A DNA stretch of 35,003 bases from Bacillota bacterium (GCA_023411375.1 JAEYOW010000031.1:1-35003); one strand, 5' to 3'. Shown: positions 25,447-33,145, counted from the stretch's first letter. The notes: generated from the sequence alone by a model not told the origin. Program-made: numbers and translations.

Positions 25447-26643
25447 TCAGGCCTCCTTCCGCTTGCCGATAACGCCCGTAATTCGCAGCTGCGCCACGGT
25501 AATGACCATCGCGCCTACCAGCAGCACCAGCCCGACCGCCGAGGCAAAGCCGAACTTGTCAACCTTTTCAAAGCCGTAGCGGTACAGGTAGCCCACAATG
25601 GTCAGCCCATAGTTTTTTGGGGATGTGTTATTGCCAAAGATCATATAGCTTTCGGTAAACATCGCCAGCCCGGCGTAAATGGAGATGGTCAGCACATAGA
25701 TGGTGGTGGGCTTTAACAGCGGCCATCCCACATGACAAAACTTCTGCACGGCGTTCGCGCCGTCTATGTCGGCGGCCTCGTACAGCTCGCCGGGGATTGA
25801 TTTGAGGCCCGCCATATAGTAAAGGATGTTCATACCCGTCCACCGCCAGCAGCACAAAAGCACCATGGCAAACATGGCCGTCCACTCGCCCTTTAGCCAA
25901 ATGATGGGCTGTCCGCCAAAGGCAACCAATACCTGATTCATCAGCGCGCCGGGCAATTCGGAAAACATCATTCTGAAGATAATGCCGCCCACCACCACGG
26001 AGCACAGCACGGGCATAAAGGAGATGGTCTTAAACACACCGCCGAATTTCATGGACTTGGCGTTAAGCATATAGGCGAATAAAAGCGGAAAGGGAATCAG
26101 CAGCGCGCATGTGATCACCGTGTAGCGCAGCGAATTCGTCACCGCTGTATAAAACGTTTTGTTGGAAAACATATTGCGGTAGTTATCCAGCCCAATCCAC
26201 TCCGACGAGGACGCCTTGATGTCCTGAAAGCTCATCAGGACGGTGGAGATGAGCGGATAGATGAAAAAAACCGCAAACGTAAGCAGGAAGGGCAAAATGA
26301 ATACATAGGGCGCAACGGTCTGCGAATAGAGCAATTCCCGGTTGAGAAGTACGTACAGCACGATGAGCGCAAACCCGGCCAGCATCGGCCATACGCGGTG
26401 CCTGACAATCCCAAGCCAAAGGGTGCGCGCGAACGAATAGCCCTGCCCTTCTTCAAGCCTTTCAAAAAAATAGGGGCTCAAATCCCCTTCCGCGTCATAG
26501 GCGGCGTCAAACTTGGCCGCCTTGCCGCTCAGGGAAAACAGCGCAACGAGGCCAACCGCCAGCAGCACCAAACCAAGCGCGAGGATAAAGGCTGTTTTGC
26601 GGCGTTTCGCGATGTCTTTGCGGATGATGGGTGTCGCTTGCAT
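25447..26643 (-). CDS. AraP-like sugar ABC transporter permease with extended N-terminus
   Basis: 398 residues, about 100 longer than most family 1 permeases. The extra N-terminus has one hydrophobic helix (TAFILALGLVLLAVGLVALFS), a polar stretch and a second helix near 85-105, before the standard core beginning VAPYVFILPFLLTFAVFFIYPLI. The EAA loop is LYEAADIDGANAVQKFCHVGWPLLKP. ATG 26643 has AAAGGAGCGCTGCCT upstream. It partners the AraQ-like permease and the upstream binding protein. The extension looks real, since it is in frame with a good ribosome binding site; its role is unknown. Confidence 0.87.
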   Translation of the reverse strand: MQATPIIRKDIAKRRKTAFILALGLVLLAVGLVALFSLSGKAAKFDAAYDAEGDLSPYFFERLEEGQGYSFARTLWLGIVRHRVWPMLAGFALIVLYVLLNRELLYSQTVAPYVFILPFLLTFAVFFIYPLISTVLMSFQDIKASSSEWIGLDNYRNMFSNKTFYTAVTNSLRYTVITCALLIPFPLLFAYMLNAKSMKFGGVFKTISFMPVLCSVVVGGIIFRMMFSELPGALMNQVLVAFGGQPIIWLKGEWTAMFAMVLLCCWRWTGMNILYYMAGLKSIPGELYEAADIDGANAVQKFCHVGWPLLKPTTIYVLTISIYAGLAMFTESYMIFGNNTSPKNYGLTIVGYLYRYGFEKVDKFGFASAVGLVLLVGAMVITVAQLRITGVIGKRKEA

Positions 26644-26691
26644 AGGCAGCGCTCCTTTCTAACGCCCCTGCCCGCCCCGCGGCGGCAAGGG

Positions 26692-26780
26692 TGTGGGCGC
26701 CAGCGCCCATATGACGAAACGGCGGTTCTTCCAACCGCCGGATATGGCTGGATGGAGGAGGCCGGCGGCCTCCTCCATCC
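26692..26780 (-). other. Triple hairpin region between binding-protein and permease genes
   Basis: Three inverted repeats lie in the 153-bp gap: 14-bp stem 26750-26763/26767-26780 with a 3-base loop, GGCGGTT/AACCGCC (26721-26739) and TGGGCGC/GCGCCCA (about 26695-26709). None has a T tract on the minus strand, so they probably protect or process the upstream message rather than stop transcription fully. Confidence 0.65.
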
Positions 26781-26796
26781 GCGGCGCGGTCCGGTT

Positions 26797-28104
26797 TTAG
26801 AACAGCTCGCTCTCGATGGCTTCCTGCGCTTCCTCAAGCGCGGTGGCGGCATCCGCCATATCCACATAGACCTCATTCCACAGCGTGCTGACGAGGTAGG
26901 TATTGATGGTGGGACTGATGGAGGTGGAGGCGACGAAACCAACCTCGTTAATGGCCAGCAGCGTGTCAAACGCGTTGGTCACAAAGTACTGGTTATACTT
27001 GTTCTCCGGGTTATGGGTGACTTCGGTCATGGTCCAGACTTCCTTGTTGCAAGGGTCGAAGCCGAGATCCTCCCAAATCTTGATATTGGCTTCCTTGGTG
27101 CCCTTGGCGAACACCACGAAGCGGGCCGCGAGGTCGGCGTTTGCGTTTGCGTTGCACACGACGGTGCCGGTGCCGCCGCCGCCGACGGACTGGTTCTGGC
27201 CCTCCTCAAACACGGGGCTGGGCGCGATGGCGTACTTGCCCTTGCAATTCTCGCCAATCTCGTCCACGAAGCGGCTCATGTACCAAAGCGGCATGGTGAC
27301 GGACGCGCACACGCCGGTCGCCACCCAGGCCTTGCCCTCCTCGGTATCCACCTGGCCGCCGGGGCAGGTTACGGCGATGCCGTCGTTCAACCAGCCCTGC
27401 TGGGTCTGGATCAGCTTGAGCATGGCCTCGGTGTTGATGGTGGGCACGGGGTTGGACTCGTCTGAGTTATCCTGGAATTCGCTGTCCAGCTGGGTGAGCA
27501 TCAGGCCCGCCTGCCAGTTTGCGGTGGTTTCCACATTGCCCATGTATACGCCGGGATTGGCTGCCTTCAGCTTCAGGCCGGCCTCGCGCCAGTCGTCCCA
27601 GGTTTTGATGGCGGTATAGTCGATGCCGGCGGCGTCAAGCAAATCCACATTATAGAAAGTAACCGTCGCGCCGACATGGTAGGGCACGCCGTAGATGACG
27701 CCGCCCTTGGAGTAAATCTTCAACCGTGCTTCAACCAGGTCGTTCTTCAGGTCGCCCAGATATTCGTCCATGGGCACCAGGTAATCGCTGTAAGCGAGGA
27801 TGTTGGGGAACTGGCCCAGCTCGACATCCACGATGTCGGGCGCGCCCTCGCCGCTGGCGGCCAGGGCCACCTTGAACTTGTTGTGCATATCGTCATAACC
27901 CAGGGTAACGCACTCCAGCTCGATGGGCTCGTCGGGATGCGCGGCGTTCCAATCGTCCGCCATGCCATAGTAATAGGTATCATGCTGCGCGATAAAGGTC
28001 CACAGGGTCAGCTTGGTGGGGGTTGCTTCCGCCGCCGCGAAGCTCGTCATACCGAGAAGCAGGCAAAGCGAAAGGGCAAGGGCAAGGGCAAGAAACTTTT
28101 TCAT
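26797..28104 (-). CDS. AraN-like extracellular sugar-binding protein
   Basis: 435 residues. A signal peptide (KKFLALALALSLCLLLGMTSFAAA, probable cut near AAA-E) has a cysteine that is not in lipobox context. The mature part is a family 1 oligosaccharide-binding protein: KLTLWTFIAQHDTYYYGMADDWNAAHPD, APDIVDVELGQF, then GVIYGVPYHVGATVTFYNVDLLDAAGIDY and FVVFAKGTKEANIKIWEDLGFDP. First gene of the three-gene importer, receptor for an oligosaccharide. Arabinan or arabinoxylan fragments are inferred from the GH51 gene. GAAGGAGGTC lies just upstream of ATG 28104. Confidence 0.9.
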   Translation of the reverse strand: MKKFLALALALSLCLLLGMTSFAAAEATPTKLTLWTFIAQHDTYYYGMADDWNAAHPDEPIELECVTLGYDDMHNKFKVALAASGEGAPDIVDVELGQFPNILAYSDYLVPMDEYLGDLKNDLVEARLKIYSKGGVIYGVPYHVGATVTFYNVDLLDAAGIDYTAIKTWDDWREAGLKLKAANPGVYMGNVETTANWQAGLMLTQLDSEFQDNSDESNPVPTINTEAMLKLIQTQQGWLNDGIAVTCPGGQVDTEEGKAWVATGVCASVTMPLWYMSRFVDEIGENCKGKYAIAPSPVFEEGQNQSVGGGGTGTVVCNANANADLAARFVVFAKGTKEANIKIWEDLGFDPCNKEVWTMTEVTHNPENKYNQYFVTNAFDTLLAINEVGFVASTSISPTINTYLVSTLWNEVYVDMADAATALEEAQEAIESELF

Positions 28105-28177
28105 TGGAAGACCTCCTTCTATCTTTGAGAAGCGTCCAGCGCCTCATCAATTCATCCGATTTCAGCATTGCCGGTCG

Positions 28178-28223
28178 TTTTGTCCGTACATCCTTCATCG
28201 TGCTTTGTCAAATACATACAAAC
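28178..28223. promoter_or_regulatory. Two AraR-like words in the importer leader
   Basis: TTTTGTCCGTACATCC (28178-28193, plus strand) and GTTTGTATGTATTTG (28223-28209, minus strand) share the TTTGTnYGTA core with the words near the GH51 gene. Both lie downstream of the importer transcription start (~28266). Each is degenerate. Confidence 0.33.
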
Positions 28224-28240
28224 TCGACCATCTTCTTGGA

Positions 28241-28260
28241 TAACATTAACGTTAATGTTA
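28241..28260. promoter_or_regulatory. Perfect 20-bp palindrome, likely LacI-family operator
   Basis: TAACATTAACGTTAATGTTA is a perfect palindrome with the central CG typical of LacI-family operators. It starts about 6 bp after the importer transcription start and sits between the importer and the LacI-type gene, so it can repress the importer and possibly affect the divergent promoter. Confidence 0.72.
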
Positions 28261-28262
28261 TT

Positions 28263-28328
28263 AATTGTACGGATTATATCATGCCATCGTCGGAAAGTCA
28301 AGCCCCAAAATTGACAAATTGTACGAAC
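28263..28328. promoter_or_regulatory. AraR-like words at the divergent -10 and spacer regions
   Basis: AATTGTACGGATT (28263-28275) overlaps the end of the importer -10 box and its start site, and AAATTGTACGAAC (28316-28328) fills the spacer of the LacI-gene promoter. Both carry TTGTACG. Their placement on promoter elements suggests regulation, but half-sites this short also occur by chance. Confidence 0.35.
28273..28301 (-). promoter_or_regulatory. Promoter of the AraNPQ-like importer
   Basis: Minus strand TTGACT (28301-28296), 17 bp, TATAAT (28278-28273). The leader to the start codon is about 160 nt; apart from the operator words it shows no gene. Confidence 0.82.
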
Positions 28329-28340
28329 CTGTGTTAAAAT
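28311..28340 (+). promoter_or_regulatory. Promoter of the LacI-family gene
   Basis: TTGACA (28311-28316), 18 bp, TAAAAT (28335-28340). Its -35 box lies 9 bp from the divergent importer -35 box. Confidence 0.8.
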
Positions 28341-28402
28341 GGCGTGAACTTATAATGAAGGCCTTTTTCTCATCGATATTTGACAGGCTGGAAAGGATCG
28401 TT

Positions 28403-29428
28403 ATGAATCATTCTCCGGGCGGCAAGCGCATAACGCTTCAGGATTTGGCCCGTGAAACCGGCTACACGGTCAACACCGTTTCCCGCGCGCTAAAAAACAA
28501 AAGCGACATTTCGCGGGCTACCTGTGAGCAGATTCAGCGGGTAGCTCAGGAAATGGGCTACGTGCGCAATTATATGGCAAGCTCTCTGCGCTCCGGCCGC
28601 ACCAGGACGCTGGGGGTGATCGTGGGAGGCATGTCCAACCCGTTTTACAGCATTATGGCCGACGATATTCAGGATGTGGCGATGTCCCTGGGTTATTCGC
28701 TGATGATCCTCTGCTCCCGCGACGAGCCCGCGCTGGAGATGCACGTGGTGGAAACGGCCATGAGCCGGCAGGTGGACGGCATTCTGCTGTTCCCTTGCAA
28801 AGGCTCGCAACCCACCATCGACCGCCTGAAGACCGCAGGCATCCCCTTTGTGCTGATGTCGCGATACCTGGCGCGCGGCGCGGAGGACAGCGTGATCTGC
28901 GACGAGGAGGAGGGCGCGTACCTGGCCACGCGGCATCTGATCCAGGCCGGCCGGCGGAAGCTTGCCTATCTGTATACCTATGACGTCATCTACAGCAGCG
29001 AGATGCGCATGCACGGTTTCCGGCGGGCGTGCGCAGAGGCCGGTATTCCGCCGGAGGATTCGCATGTCTACAATTGCCAAAACGACCGCGCCACCCTCGA
29101 GCAGCTTAAGCGGTGGAAGCACGAGGGTGTGAACGGCCTGTTCTTTTTTTGCGATATGGAAGCGTGGAACGCGATTTCGTGCATGCACAGCGCAGGCCTT
29201 CGCGTACCGGATGATTTTGCGGTGACGAGCTTTGATAATATCCAGGGCAAAATGCACTTTCCGACGCCGCTTTGCAGTGTGGACGGCTGCATGCCGGAAA
29301 TCGCTCGAAGCGGCATTGATCTGCTGCGCAAGCGCATCCACGGCGAGGACCTGCCTGTACAGACCATCGTCTATCCCGTCCGGCTGGTATGCCGGGGCAG
29401 CTGCGAGGCGGAGGCCGGACGGGGATAA
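28403..29428 (+). CDS. LacI-family transcriptional regulator
   Basis: 341 residues, usual length. The helix-turn-helix is at about 9-32 (RITLQDLARETGYTVNTVSRALKNKSDIS), with a hinge helix RNYMASSLRSGRTRTLGVIVGG and a periplasmic-binding-like effector domain (NPFYSIMADDIQDVA, DGILLFPCKGS, DFAVTSFDNIQ). ATG 28403 is chosen (GAAAGGATCGTT ahead); a longer frame to 28265 crosses the promoter. It probably represses itself and the divergent importer through the palindrome at 28241-28260, released by arabinose or an arabino-oligosaccharide; the ligand is inferred from neighbours. This differs from Bacillus, where AraR is a GntR-type fusion. Confidence 0.92.
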   Translation: MNHSPGGKRITLQDLARETGYTVNTVSRALKNKSDISRATCEQIQRVAQEMGYVRNYMASSLRSGRTRTLGVIVGGMSNPFYSIMADDIQDVAMSLGYSLMILCSRDEPALEMHVVETAMSRQVDGILLFPCKGSQPTIDRLKTAGIPFVLMSRYLARGAEDSVICDEEEGAYLATRHLIQAGRRKLAYLYTYDVIYSSEMRMHGFRRACAEAGIPPEDSHVYNCQNDRATLEQLKRWKHEGVNGLFFFCDMEAWNAISCMHSAGLRVPDDFAVTSFDNIQGKMHFPTPLCSVDGCMPEIARSGIDLLRKRIHGEDLPVQTIVYPVRLVCRGSCEAEAGRG

Positions 29429-29457
29429 TTGGGACGCCCTCCTGCTTCATGTTACGC

Positions 29458-29505
29458 AAAAGCACCCCCGCGGCAGCTTTTCAAGCTTGCCGCGGGGGTG
29501 CTTTT
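29458..29505. terminator. Bidirectional terminator after the LacI-type gene
   Basis: An 18-bp perfect stem (29458-29475 with 29488-29505, AAAAGCACCCCCGCGGCA against its complement) has A and T tracts at its ends. It serves the LacI-type gene and the convergent anti-sigma gene. Confidence 0.92.
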
Positions 29506-29529
29506 ATAAAACGAAAGAACCTGCGCCCT

Positions 29530-30477
29530 TTACCTGCCGGCCGCCTCATGGAAAGCCTCGAAGAAATCGGGACAGCTCCACGTTCCGCAGGCGCTCACGG
29601 CGTCGTCCCCGACGAGCAGCTGAAGCGTCAGCCCGTTGCTCAGGCCGATTTTAAGCGAGCCGGAGCCGCTCATGCTTGTGCTCTGGTAATCCGAGGTATC
29701 CAGCAGCGTCTGCATCAGCGACTGCGCATCCTCCACGCTGTCCACCATGCCCACACCGTCCAGCTCCATCCACAGCACGTCGCTGGCGGAGCAAAGCGTA
29801 TCGCCGAGGGTTTCGTTGCCGATAACAGCGGTACCGGCATAGCTCACGCGCTGAAATACCCGCATGCTGCCGTCCACATTGGCCGCAACCAGCGCGCCGC
29901 TCAGGCCGGATACGGCGTAAACCTTCTCCCCCTGGGCGACTACGTTGCTGACCGTTCCGCCGGATCCCAGCGCGGGTTCGAGGTTAAACTCGCTCACGCT
30001 GCCCAGCTCGTCGCCCAGCAACGAGCTGGAAATCCCGTTGGGGCTGCGGAGCATACGGTAGGTCGCCCCGCCCAGGCTTATCAACGGAAAACTGCTGCCC
30101 TTGGCGTCGGCAAAAAGCGTCTGCGACCCGCTATGGCCGCCCGCGCTCATCGAAATACTGCCTGCGGGCACATCCGCGGCCAACCGCGGCTGCTCTGTGG
30201 GGATGGTTTCCTCGCCGGCGGAGTGGCTGTCCAGCACGTTTTCCGTGGGCCTGGGGCCGACGCCGGGCGCGACGCCCTCCGTCGCCCAAAATGCGGCACC
30301 CACGCAGAGCACCAGCGCGGCGCATACGGCAAGAGCGGGACGCCACACCCCCCTGCGCATTCGCGGCTGGCGGTATTCCGACGCGCGAAGCTTCGCCTTT
30401 GCCAAAATTGTCGGGGTTGCTTCCAAGCCGCCCAGCTGCCGCGAGGCGACCTCAGGCAAATCTTCCAAGCGTTTCAC
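29530..30477 (-). CDS. Probable anti-sigma factor (single-pass membrane protein)
   Basis: 315 residues. A cytoplasmic N-terminus (~44) with MKRLEDLPEVASRQL is followed by one transmembrane helix (about 45-66, RPALAVCAALVLCVGAAFWA) and a ~250-residue extracellular part rich in Ser/Gly (SHSAGEETIPTEQ, GSGSLKIGLSNGLTLQLLVGDDAVSACGTWSCPDFFEAF). No conserved domain is recognised in it. GTG 30477 overlaps the sigma-gene stop (GTGA), so the pair is translationally coupled, the classic layout of an ECF sigma factor with its membrane anti-sigma factor. The role comes from layout and topology only. The two cysteines near the C-terminus (ACGTWSC) could form a disulfide. Confidence 0.72.
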   Translation of the reverse strand: MKRLEDLPEVASRQLGGLEATPTILAKAKLRASEYRQPRMRRGVWRPALAVCAALVLCVGAAFWATEGVAPGVGPRPTENVLDSHSAGEETIPTEQPRLAADVPAGSISMSAGGHSGSQTLFADAKGSSFPLISLGGATYRMLRSPNGISSSLLGDELGSVSEFNLEPALGSGGTVSNVVAQGEKVYAVSGLSGALVAANVDGSMRVFQRVSYAGTAVIGNETLGDTLCSASDVLWMELDGVGMVDSVEDAQSLMQTLLDTSDYQSTSMSGSGSLKIGLSNGLTLQLLVGDDAVSACGTWSCPDFFEAFHEAAGR

Positions 30478-30962
30478 TGCGCTAGCCCTCCTTCTTTTAA
30501 TATTTGTTCCAGTTTTTTTCGCGCGCGGGACAGCCGGCTGGAAATTGTCCCTTCGGGCAGCTCCAGCATTTCAGCAATCTCGCTGATGCCATAACCCTGG
30601 TAGTAATACAGCAGGATCGCTTCCCGAAACGTCGCGGGAAGCTGATGGATAGCCGCCATCATCGCCTCCTCGTCGTCCCGGCGCTCGCTGTCGTCCGGCG
30701 CGGGAATGAGCTCAAATGTGGGACTGCCAAGCACCACCCGCTTCACCCACGCGCCGCGCCACAAGTCGCGACACCGGTTGAGCGCCACCTTCAGCAGCCA
30801 CGCCTTTTCCCGGCCCTCCTGCAGCTGGGGCGCGTTGGTCATCAGCCGCACGAAAACGTCCTGACACACGTCCTCGGCGCGCTGCCGGTCGCCCAGGTAG
30901 AAGTAGCTGACGCGCAAAACATCGGTGGCGTACTTCTCGTACAGTTCCTCAAAGTTCGTCAT
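30474..30962 (-). CDS. ECF-type sigma-70 family factor
   Basis: 162 residues. Region 2 (FEELYEKYATDVLRVSYFYLGDRQRAEDVCQDVFVRLM) and region 4 (QLPATFREAILLYYYQGYGISEIAEMLELPEGTISSRLSRARKKL) are both complete; region 1 and a full region 3 are absent, as in ECF factors. ATG 30962 has GGAGGCTCGGAC upstream, and an extra 30 residues in the longer frame are not needed. The gap upstream (30963-31158) is AT-rich in its middle and has an inverted repeat CTTGCA/TGCAAG (31046-31075), but no convincing promoter; an ECF-type self-recognised promoter could not be defined. It is paired with the anti-sigma gene. Confidence 0.92.
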   Translation of the reverse strand: MTNFEELYEKYATDVLRVSYFYLGDRQRAEDVCQDVFVRLMTNAPQLQEGREKAWLLKVALNRCRDLWRGAWVKRVVLGSPTFELIPAPDDSERRDDEEAMMAAIHQLPATFREAILLYYYQGYGISEIAEMLELPEGTISSRLSRARKKLEQILKEGGLAQ

Positions 30963-31158
30963 GTCCGAGCCTCCGTTTTTGCCCGAACGCGCATCCTCCC
31001 CGGGCCTACTGTGCTCATTCATCAAACGAATCTGCCTTCCCGCTTCTTGCATATTTTTTGAGATTATTTTGCAAGTTTTTCAAAACTCGCCTCAAAGCCT
31101 CGCGCGGGCCCGGGCATGCAATCAGTTTGCCTGTAAAACGGCGCGCGCATGCGGCGGA

Positions 31159-32340
31159 TTATTCGATATGCTCAAAAAAATCATCCTTCCGCACATCCTG
31201 GCCCACGGTGCTTTTCGCCAAGCCGAAAAGCGAGCTGTCATAGCGCGCGTCCTTCTTAAGCTGCATATGGAAATGCTGCTGGGACACATGCTTTTGAAAG
31301 CCTGCCAGCGCCAGCGACTGCGCCGTTTCTTTGCCCACGGCACGCGTCCAGTCCATGCACAACTGGTTTTGCGCGTACAGGTGCAAATAAAGCTTTTTGA
31401 CCTGCCACACACCGAAAGCCTTGCTATGCTGGGGCATGTACATGGGATCGGCGGTTTTGTCGAACACCCGTAGCGCGGCGTCGGCGCAAACGCGGTGCGC
31501 GCCGTGTCCATACTCCCCGCTTACGTCGTGCGTTACCAGCACGTCCGGCCTGTAACGTCGGATGAGCTTGATCAAAAACCCGTCCACCTCCTGGCGCGTC
31601 CAGGCATCGTACATGCGCTCGAGCGTGCGCGTGGAGCGGTCCCTAAAACCGCCGATGAGCGGGTATTCCCGGACGCCCGCCGTCCACAGCCCGTTTAGTA
31701 GCTCCGCCCGGCGTGTGGAATCCTGGCAGGTCATATAAACCACCAGCACGTGCCTGCCCTGTGAAACGTACCAAGGAATCAGCCCGCCAAAGAACAGGAA
31801 CTCGTCGTCCGGATGCGCGATAAGCAGCATAAGATCCGCCTTTTCGGGCGGCGGGTCCCACCGCTGAACATCCGGTGGCAGCGTCCCACTGGCGAACACG
31901 CGCACCTCGTTAAGCCTGAGCGCCTCTCCCAGCGCCGCAACGCGGACGGTTTGCCTGTCCGGCACGACGGAAACCACGTGCGCGAAGTCCGTCTCTCCCT
32001 TCGCAAAGGCGCGCCACGCACCGTCCGTCCACTCCTCCAGCGACCATTCGGCTGGCATATCTGCAAAGCACAGGTACAGCGCGCCGATTGTTTCGCCCTC
32101 CGGCGCGCGTATGATCAGCGCGCCCTGCCGGGTCTCAAACGCGCGCCGGTAATCCCCATCCGTCAGGCGGCGCAACGGATCGTGCCGCCCCTCGGCGGAA
32201 AATTCGCATTGCGCGGTCAGTTCCCGCGCCTCGTGCGGCGGGGCCGCGGCGGTTTCATCCGCCAGCGCGCCGGCGCATTCCGCCGCGCTCAGGGCGCACA
32301 GCGCGGCGCAGAGCAGCAGGCGCGGCCATGCGTTCGGCAT
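31159..32340 (-). CDS. Secreted PIG-L/LmbE-family deacetylase
   Basis: 393 residues. A signal peptide (WPRLLLCAALCALSAAECAGALA) is followed by a ~130-residue beta-rich region that resembles an F5/8C-type carbohydrate-binding fold (LTDGDYRRAFETRQGALIIRAP, IGALYLCFADMPAEWSLEEW). The deacetylase domain starts at about 168 with the zinc motif AHPDDE (175-180) and the third ligand region GEYGHGAH (H279, H282). Family members remove N-acetyl groups from GlcNAc-containing molecules using zinc. Export plus a sugar-binding-like domain points to a cell-surface glycan substrate. ATG 32340 has GGAGGGAGCGC upstream. It is transcribed alone from a good promoter. Confidence 0.87.
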   Translation of the reverse strand: MPNAWPRLLLCAALCALSAAECAGALADETAAAPPHEARELTAQCEFSAEGRHDPLRRLTDGDYRRAFETRQGALIIRAPEGETIGALYLCFADMPAEWSLEEWTDGAWRAFAKGETDFAHVVSVVPDRQTVRVAALGEALRLNEVRVFASGTLPPDVQRWDPPPEKADLMLLIAHPDDEFLFFGGLIPWYVSQGRHVLVVYMTCQDSTRRAELLNGLWTAGVREYPLIGGFRDRSTRTLERMYDAWTRQEVDGFLIKLIRRYRPDVLVTHDVSGEYGHGAHRVCADAALRVFDKTADPMYMPQHSKAFGVWQVKKLYLHLYAQNQLCMDWTRAVGKETAQSLALAGFQKHVSQQHFHMQLKKDARYDSSLFGLAKSTVGQDVRKDDFFEHIE

Positions 32341-32387
32341 GCGCTCCCTCCTCCCGCACAGCGCGAAATTTGTCTACCCGTGATGTG

Positions 32388-32416
32388 ATTCTACCATCGT
32401 CAAGCAGGCGTGTCAA
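32388..32416 (-). promoter_or_regulatory. Promoter of the PIG-L-family gene
   Basis: Minus strand TTGACA (32416-32411), 17 bp, TAGAAT (32393-32388), about 45 bp before the start codon. Confidence 0.8.
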
Positions 32417-32454
32417 TGGCTGGGCGGCATGCCGGGGCGGTCGCGGAACCGACC

Positions 32455-32501
32455 AAAAAGCGTGAGGAAACGGTCCGCGCATTGCGCATCGTTCCTCACG
32501 C
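32455..32501 (-). terminator. Terminator of the Fur-family gene
   Basis: On the minus strand GCGTGAGGAACG (32501-32490) pairs with CG(T)TTCCTCACGC (32472-32460), followed by TTTTT (32459-32455). Confidence 0.85.
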
Positions 32502-32507
32502 CCCGTG

Positions 32508-32912
32508 TTATTCCTCCGGTTTTTCCGGCTCCTTCTGTCGGCATTCCGGGCAAAGTCCCTCAAAGACCGTCCGGTGGCAAAAAACCTCGTACCCGGTCTG
32601 TTCCGCCATCTCCCGGTCCCATTCCTTCTGGTAGGGCAGGGGAATATCGGCTACCCTGCCGCAACGCCCGCACAGCAGATGATAATGCGGCTCCACGCGC
32701 CAGTCGAAGCGGTCCACCCCCGGCACCTTTACATGGCGGAGCTCGCCGTTTGCCGCCAAGAGGTTCAGATTTCGGTACACCGTTCCGCGGCTGATCCTTG
32801 GATCGCCAGCGCGAATATCCAGATAGAGCTGGTCCGCGCTTGGGTGATCGTTCCTCGCACGCACCGCCTCCAATACCATCCGCCTTTGTTTAGTGCTACG
32901 CTGCTGCTTCAT
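32508..32912 (-). CDS. Fur/PerR-family metalloregulator
   Basis: 134 residues. The N-terminal winged helix includes STKQRRMVLEAVRARNDHPSADQLYLDIRAGDPRISRGTVYRNLNLLAANGEL. The dimer and metal domain has the HYHLLCGRCGRVADI and CPEC pairs that hold structural zinc, and the regulatory histidine region VEPHYHL. It is a peroxide- or iron-responsive repressor; PerR is most common in Clostridia, but PerR, Fur and Zur cannot be told apart by eye. ATG 32912 is preceded by GGGGAGAGACGCGG. It sits alone between its own promoter and terminator. Confidence 0.9.
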   Translation of the reverse strand: MKQQRSTKQRRMVLEAVRARNDHPSADQLYLDIRAGDPRISRGTVYRNLNLLAANGELRHVKVPGVDRFDWRVEPHYHLLCGRCGRVADIPLPYQKEWDREMAEQTGYEVFCHRTVFEGLCPECRQKEPEKPEE

Positions 32913-32944
32913 CCGCGTCTCTCCCCGAAAAAATGATTTATGCC

Positions 32945-32973
32945 ATTTTATCAGAAAGCGTCGCCTGAATCAA
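32945..32973 (-). promoter_or_regulatory. Promoter of the Fur-family gene
   Basis: Minus strand TTGATT (32973-32968), 17 bp, TAAAAT (32950-32945), about 33 bp from the start codon. Confidence 0.68.
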
Positions 32974-33000
32974 CTCGCTGTTGGTAAGCTTCGAAAGTTC

Positions 33001-33049
33001 CCTGTCGCCTTGGCGCGCAAATTCACCTGTCGCCTTGGCGCGCAAATTC
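33001..33049. repeat. Tandem direct repeat (two 24-bp copies) upstream of secA
   Basis: CCTGTCGCCTTGGCGCGCAA plus ATTC occurs at 33001-33024 and again at 33026-33049, identical, with one base between. It ends 7 bp before the secA -35 box. Confidence 0.95.
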
Positions 33050-33056
33050 CCTTCCC

Positions 33057-33085
33057 TTGCGCCAGGTATTCTCCCATGGTATAAT
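33057..33085 (+). promoter_or_regulatory. Promoter of secA
   Basis: TTGCGC (33057-33062), 17 bp, TATAAT (33080-33085), about 60 bp ahead of the start. Confidence 0.75.
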
Positions 33086-33145
33086 ATAAGATGAGTTATG
33101 TTGCGCCCACGCGCAGCGTCGCCATATGTAAGGAGACTTACCGCC

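Noticed and set aside
29389..30594. 401-codon plus-strand frame after the LacI-type gene
   Set aside because: It crosses a strong terminator and is antisense to the sigma/anti-sigma pair; no domain is seen.
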